64,000 bases of DNA from assembly GCA_964400875.1 (NCBI GenBank), contig CAYNWK010000002.1:58606-122605 (forward strand), given 5' to 3'. Numbering within the stretch: the stretch's first letter is position 1; the number at the start of each line of letters is the position of its first letter. The notes under the pieces were generated by a model. It was given only the letters and a program-made list of their open reading frames with translations. It was not told where the DNA came from and searched no databases. Shown here piece after piece: positions 61,373 through 64,000 of this stretch. Made by a program: the position numbers and the translations under genes. This stretch comes from CAYNWK01 sp964400875 (lineage in GTDB: Bacteria > Chloroflexota > Anaerolineae > Anaerolineales > UBA4823).

Positions 61373-62296
61373 CTGGCTGTTGAAGGGACAGAACTGGAGG
61401 GTCTGATCGTCCGCTCCCAGTCCGGCTTCTTTGAGGTCGAGACAGAGGTCGGTAGCCTGACCTGCCAGCTGCGCGGTCGTTTGAAACAAGGCGCTCGTGA
61501 AGGCGCTCTCGCCGCGATCGGCGATCGGGTCATCGTAACCCCTTTAGAAGATCAATACGGAATGATTGAAAAGATCCTGCCGCGCGGCCGGATCATCGCC
61601 CGCAAGTCACCGACCCCGGGGGTTGAGTACCAGCAGGTGATCATCGCCAACCCCGATCAGGTGTTGTTTGTGTTCGCCTGCGCACACCCCGAGCTCCGGT
61701 ATAGGATGCTGGATCGCTTTCTGGTGATCGCCGAATGGCAGCACGTCCCCGCCATTATCGTCGCCAACAAGGTGGACCTGGTAGCCCGGAGGACTGCAGA
61801 GCAGCTCTTTGAGCGCTACCGGGAGATCGGCTACCCCGTGTTGTTGACCTCGGCAAAAACCGGGGAGGGATTGGAGGCTTTACGCGCCCAACTCAATGGA
61901 AAGATCTCCGCGCTTACCGGACCATCCGGCGCCGGAAAATCGAGCCTGCTCAATGCCATCCAGCCGGGGTTGGGCCTGGAAGTACGCCATGTGAGCCAGG
62001 CCACCGGAAAGGGCCAGCACACTACCGTGGCCTCGGAGATGTTCCCCCTGCAGAGCGGCGGTTACGTCGCCGACACGCCCGGATTGAAGGCCCTGGCATT
62101 GTGGGATATCGAGCCGGAGGAATTGGACGGCTACTTCCCGGAGCTGCGCCCTCTGGTGGCCGAATGCCAGTTCAGTGATTGCAGCCACATCCACGAGCCC
62201 GGCTGTGCGGTGAAAATTGCTTTGGAGAACAGGCAGATCCATCCTGAAAGGTACGACTCGTATCTGCGCATGCGCGCCGGCGAAGAAATTGATTGA
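61373..62296 (+). CDS. rsgA: Ribosome small-subunit GTPase RsgA, predicted CTG start
   Basis: The circularly permuted GTPase (about 307 residues if started at 61373) has an N-terminal OB fold, G4 NKVDLV, G5 TSAKTGEG, G1 GPSGAGKSSLLN, G3 DTPG, and a zinc motif C-x4-C-x-H-x5-C (CQFSDCSHIHEPGC). It helps mature the 30S subunit. The conserved OB strand LEGLIVRSQSGFFEVE lies upstream of the first ATG, GTG or TTG in frame. The only good ribosome site, AGGAGG (61360-61365), sits 7 nt before a CTG at 61373. TTG 61481 would remove the OB strand. A frameshift in the sequence is the alternative. Confidence 0.85.
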   Translation: MAVEGTELEGLIVRSQSGFFEVETEVGSLTCQLRGRLKQGAREGALAAIGDRVIVTPLEDQYGMIEKILPRGRIIARKSPTPGVEYQQVIIANPDQVLFVFACAHPELRYRMLDRFLVIAEWQHVPAIIVANKVDLVARRTAEQLFERYREIGYPVLLTSAKTGEGLEALRAQLNGKISALTGPSGAGKSSLLNAIQPGLGLEVRHVSQATGKGQHTTVASEMFPLQSGGYVADTPGLKALALWDIEPEELDGYFPELRPLVAECQFSDCSHIHEPGCAVKIALENRQIHPERYDSYLRMRAGEEID

Positions 62297-62374
62297 ATAA
62301 GAAATCCTAGCGAATCGGGGTATCTACCGTAAGTTGATTCCGGCGAGCTCAACGGAAATTAGCTGAGAATAATC

Positions 62375-64000
62375 ATGATGAAAGAACGTTTTTTAACCGG
62401 CTTCTCTGTCGGTGTGCTGCTCGGTTTACCATGGTTGGCGCTATCTTACGCGGCGAACCAAAACGCCGGAATTCTTCTGTTGCCATTCGAGTTCTTCGAG
62501 CTGTTCACTCGGCTGCTTCCTGGCAAGCTGATTACGACCGGTATAGAAGCGATGATTCAGATCCTGCGAGCGCTTCAGTTAGGCCCGACTGCTTCCATGG
62601 GCAAAATCGCTGAATTCTCCATGGCGTACTTGCTTGCATTGTTGCTCTTGACTGTTTTTGCGGTGCTTTATGCCCTCACACTGGATAGAATCCGTATCGC
62701 CTGGGTTTATCGTGGTTTGATCGCCGCAGGATTGCTTTGGTGTTTCAGCATGGGCTTGGCTTTTTGGAGCGGCTGGGGACAAACTGGCTCCCTTATCACA
62801 GCCAGTTGGTTGGCAATCTTAAATTCGGCATGGGGAATCGCCTTAGCGTGGGGAGTTGAACGGGTCCTCCTCACTTTGCAAGGGGGCAGAGAACTCAACA
62901 GGAGGCAGGCCATCGCACAATTGACCGCAGGTTCGCTTGTGTTGAGCGGTATAGCGATCGGTTTGGGTCGATGGCTATCGTCTCCGACAGAGGAACAGCC
63001 TATTGAAGTCGCCATTGAAACCCCCGGCGTCCCAACGCCGACATCTCAACCCAGCCCCACTCCACCACCGACCCAAGAGGGGTTCGTCCCAGTTCCGGGT
63101 ACTCGTGATGAGCTCACCCCCATAGCGGACTTCTATCGAGTTGACATCAATTTGCTGCCCCCAGACAAGAGTGATTTTGAACGCGAGACCGATAACCTCA
63201 CTGAGCGGTTGCGAGCCCAGGGTGGCGTCCAGGACATACCGTCCGACTCTTATGTCTTGCGAGTAGATGGACTCGTGGAGACCCCGTTAACTCTGAATAT
63301 CACCGACTTGAAATCGTTCCCTCCCGTGAATCAATATGCCACATTGGAGTGCATTTCCAACCCGGTAGGTGGAGATTTAATCAGTACGACCCAGTTCATT
63401 GGAACACGCTTAAAGGATGTCCTCGAACGCGCTGGGTTGTTAGCCGAGGCGGTTGATATTCGCTTTACCTGCGTGGATGGGTACACAGAATCTCTACCGA
63501 TTGAGTCAGCCTTGGATCAACGCACCTTGCTTTGCTACAACATGGAAAACGAGCCGCTCACGCAATCTCATGGCTCACCCTTGAGATTGTACACACCTAA
63601 TCGTTTTGGGATGAAAAATCCGAAGTGGATCATCAAGATCGAGGCCGTCAATGAAGACTATCGTGGGTACTGGGAACAACGCGGCTGGTCTGAACAGGCC
63701 TGGGTGCAAACCACAGCAGTGATCGATACAATCCAAACAAATGGAGCAGGCCAAACCGAGATCGGCGGGATCTCATTCGCGGGTGAGCGTGGTATCAATG
63801 GTGTCGAATTGCGCGTCGACGATGGTGAGTGGGTATCTGCAGAGCTAAACCGAGCCTTATCACCGCTTACCTGGGTCTTGTGGCGAGCTTCTCTGGATAT
63901 TCCAGCTGGGAGTCACCAGGTCAGTGTGCGCGCTACCGACGGCGTTGGTGAGGTTCAAACTGCTGAGGTATCCGGTACACATCCTGATGGCGCTACCGGA
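62375..64000 (+). CDS. Sulfite oxidase-like molybdopterin oxidoreductase with membrane anchor, C-terminus outside the window
   Basis: The 542 codons visible are open to the window end. About four N-terminal helices (1-200, with LLALLLLTVFAVLYAL) lead to a Pro/Thr-rich linker (TPTSQPSPTPPPT) and then a sulfite-oxidase fold: DFYRVDINLLPPD, the molybdenum Cys in TLECISNPVGG, and LYTPNRFGMKNPKW. The C-terminal Mo-cofactor dimerisation domain begins about residue 440. It probably acts outside the membrane. Substrate is unknown; the CISNPVGG Cys pattern is that of the membrane-bound bacterial branch. MobA at 47 kb supplies a matching cofactor step. Confidence 0.88.
   Translation, partial: MMKERFLTGFSVGVLLGLPWLALSYAANQNAGILLLPFEFFELFTRLLPGKLITTGIEAMIQILRALQLGPTASMGKIAEFSMAYLLALLLLTVFAVLYALTLDRIRIAWVYRGLIAAGLLWCFSMGLAFWSGWGQTGSLITASWLAILNSAWGIALAWGVERVLLTLQGGRELNRRQAIAQLTAGSLVLSGIAIGLGRWLSSPTEEQPIEVAIETPGVPTPTSQPSPTPPPTQEGFVPVPGTRDELTPIADFYRVDINLLPPDKSDFERETDNLTERLRAQGGVQDIPSDSYVLRVDGLVETPLTLNITDLKSFPPVNQYATLECISNPVGGDLISTTQFIGTRLKDVLERAGLLAEAVDIRFTCVDGYTESLPIESALDQRTLLCYNMENEPLTQSHGSPLRLYTPNRFGMKNPKWIIKIEAVNEDYRGYWEQRGWSEQAWVQTTAVIDTIQTNGAGQTEIGGISFAGERGINGVELRVDDGEWVSAELNRALSPLTWVLWRASLDIPAGSHQVSVRATDGVGEVQTAEVSGTHPDGATG

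Noticed and set aside
61312..61383. Short 23-codon gene overlapping the PBP stop
   Set aside because: No conserved content; more likely a shadow of the true rsgA start region or the result of a frameshift.
61481..62296. rsgA starting at the TTG at 61481
   Set aside because: It would remove the conserved first OB strand that is encoded upstream in the same frame.

Overview
The window looks like chromosomal DNA from a Chloroflexota bacterium, most likely of the Anaerolineae and its relatives. This is inferred from gene style rather than a marker gene: stacked GAF-domain histidine kinases, a secreted protein ending in YLPLLNN, split cytochrome b with a Rieske protein, an AmrS-type radical SAM enzyme, moderately high GC, and several promoters whose -10 box sits 6-9 nt before the start codon. 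No rRNA, phage, IS transposase or CRISPR array is visible. The genes at both ends run off the window.

Layout. 1-9.5 kb: nucleotide-sugar dehydrogenase (partial), an EEP-family hydrolase, a CDP-alcohol phosphatidyltransferase, a tandem UspA protein, then a leftward housekeeping run pcrA/uvrD - tsaE - tsaB - rimI - family-4 uracil-DNA glycosylase, with holB reading away from it. 9.8-21 kb: signalling island with two rightward GAF histidine kinases, an asparaginase-II protein, an Nth-like glycosylase and a DNPH1-like hydrolase, facing two leftward genes (receiver-GAF-PAS kinase and receiver-GAF protein). 21-27 kb: protein quality control (CbpA-type DnaJ, HtrA lipoprotein protease, rhomboid, Hsp20) and a bacterial eRF1-like protein. 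27-35 kb: methyltransferase, tRNA-Pro, NERD-like membrane protein, GT2, RNase HII, S9 peptidase, P-type Ca2+ ATPase. 35-44 kb: respiration and TCA cycle (icd, two different sdhCD pairs, sdhAB, and a bc-type complex in which subunit IV is fused to a two-CXXCH cytochrome c). 44-48 kb: tRNA-Arg, an array of tiny hairpin RNAs, a secreted protein, a class-V aminotransferase, mobA. 48-56 kb: AmrS, then a Ser/Thr-type signalling block (membrane pseudo-PP2C, membrane PP2C, vWA-FHA protein). 56-64 kb: guaA, xpt, maf, a class B PBP, rsgA, and a molybdopterin sulfite-oxidase-like protein (partial).

The most unusual signals are non-coding. (1) At 44.31-44.66 kb, three tandem units about 133 nt apart each carry a promoter, a perfect or near-perfect hairpin with an identical CCCCCCT loop, and a T-tract, predicting three RNAs of about 45 nt. 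(2) At 17.59-17.75 kb, an intergenic region has a TTGACA -35 box, three stem-loops whose loops all expose CCTC (anti-Shine-Dalgarno-like), and a strong terminator. (3) A family of about 92-bp palindromic elements with ends TAGGAGTTACGCA / TGCGTAAGTCCTA occurs about ten times; three copies have perfect 5-bp target-site duplications (TCTTC, TCGGT, CAAGT), identifying it as a MITE.

Functionally the window describes an organism able to respire (complete sdh, bc complex, icd) with molybdenum enzymes, heavy envelope sensing (GAF kinases, FHA/PP2C), and protein stress defence. Function calls rest on motifs read by eye; no database search was possible.
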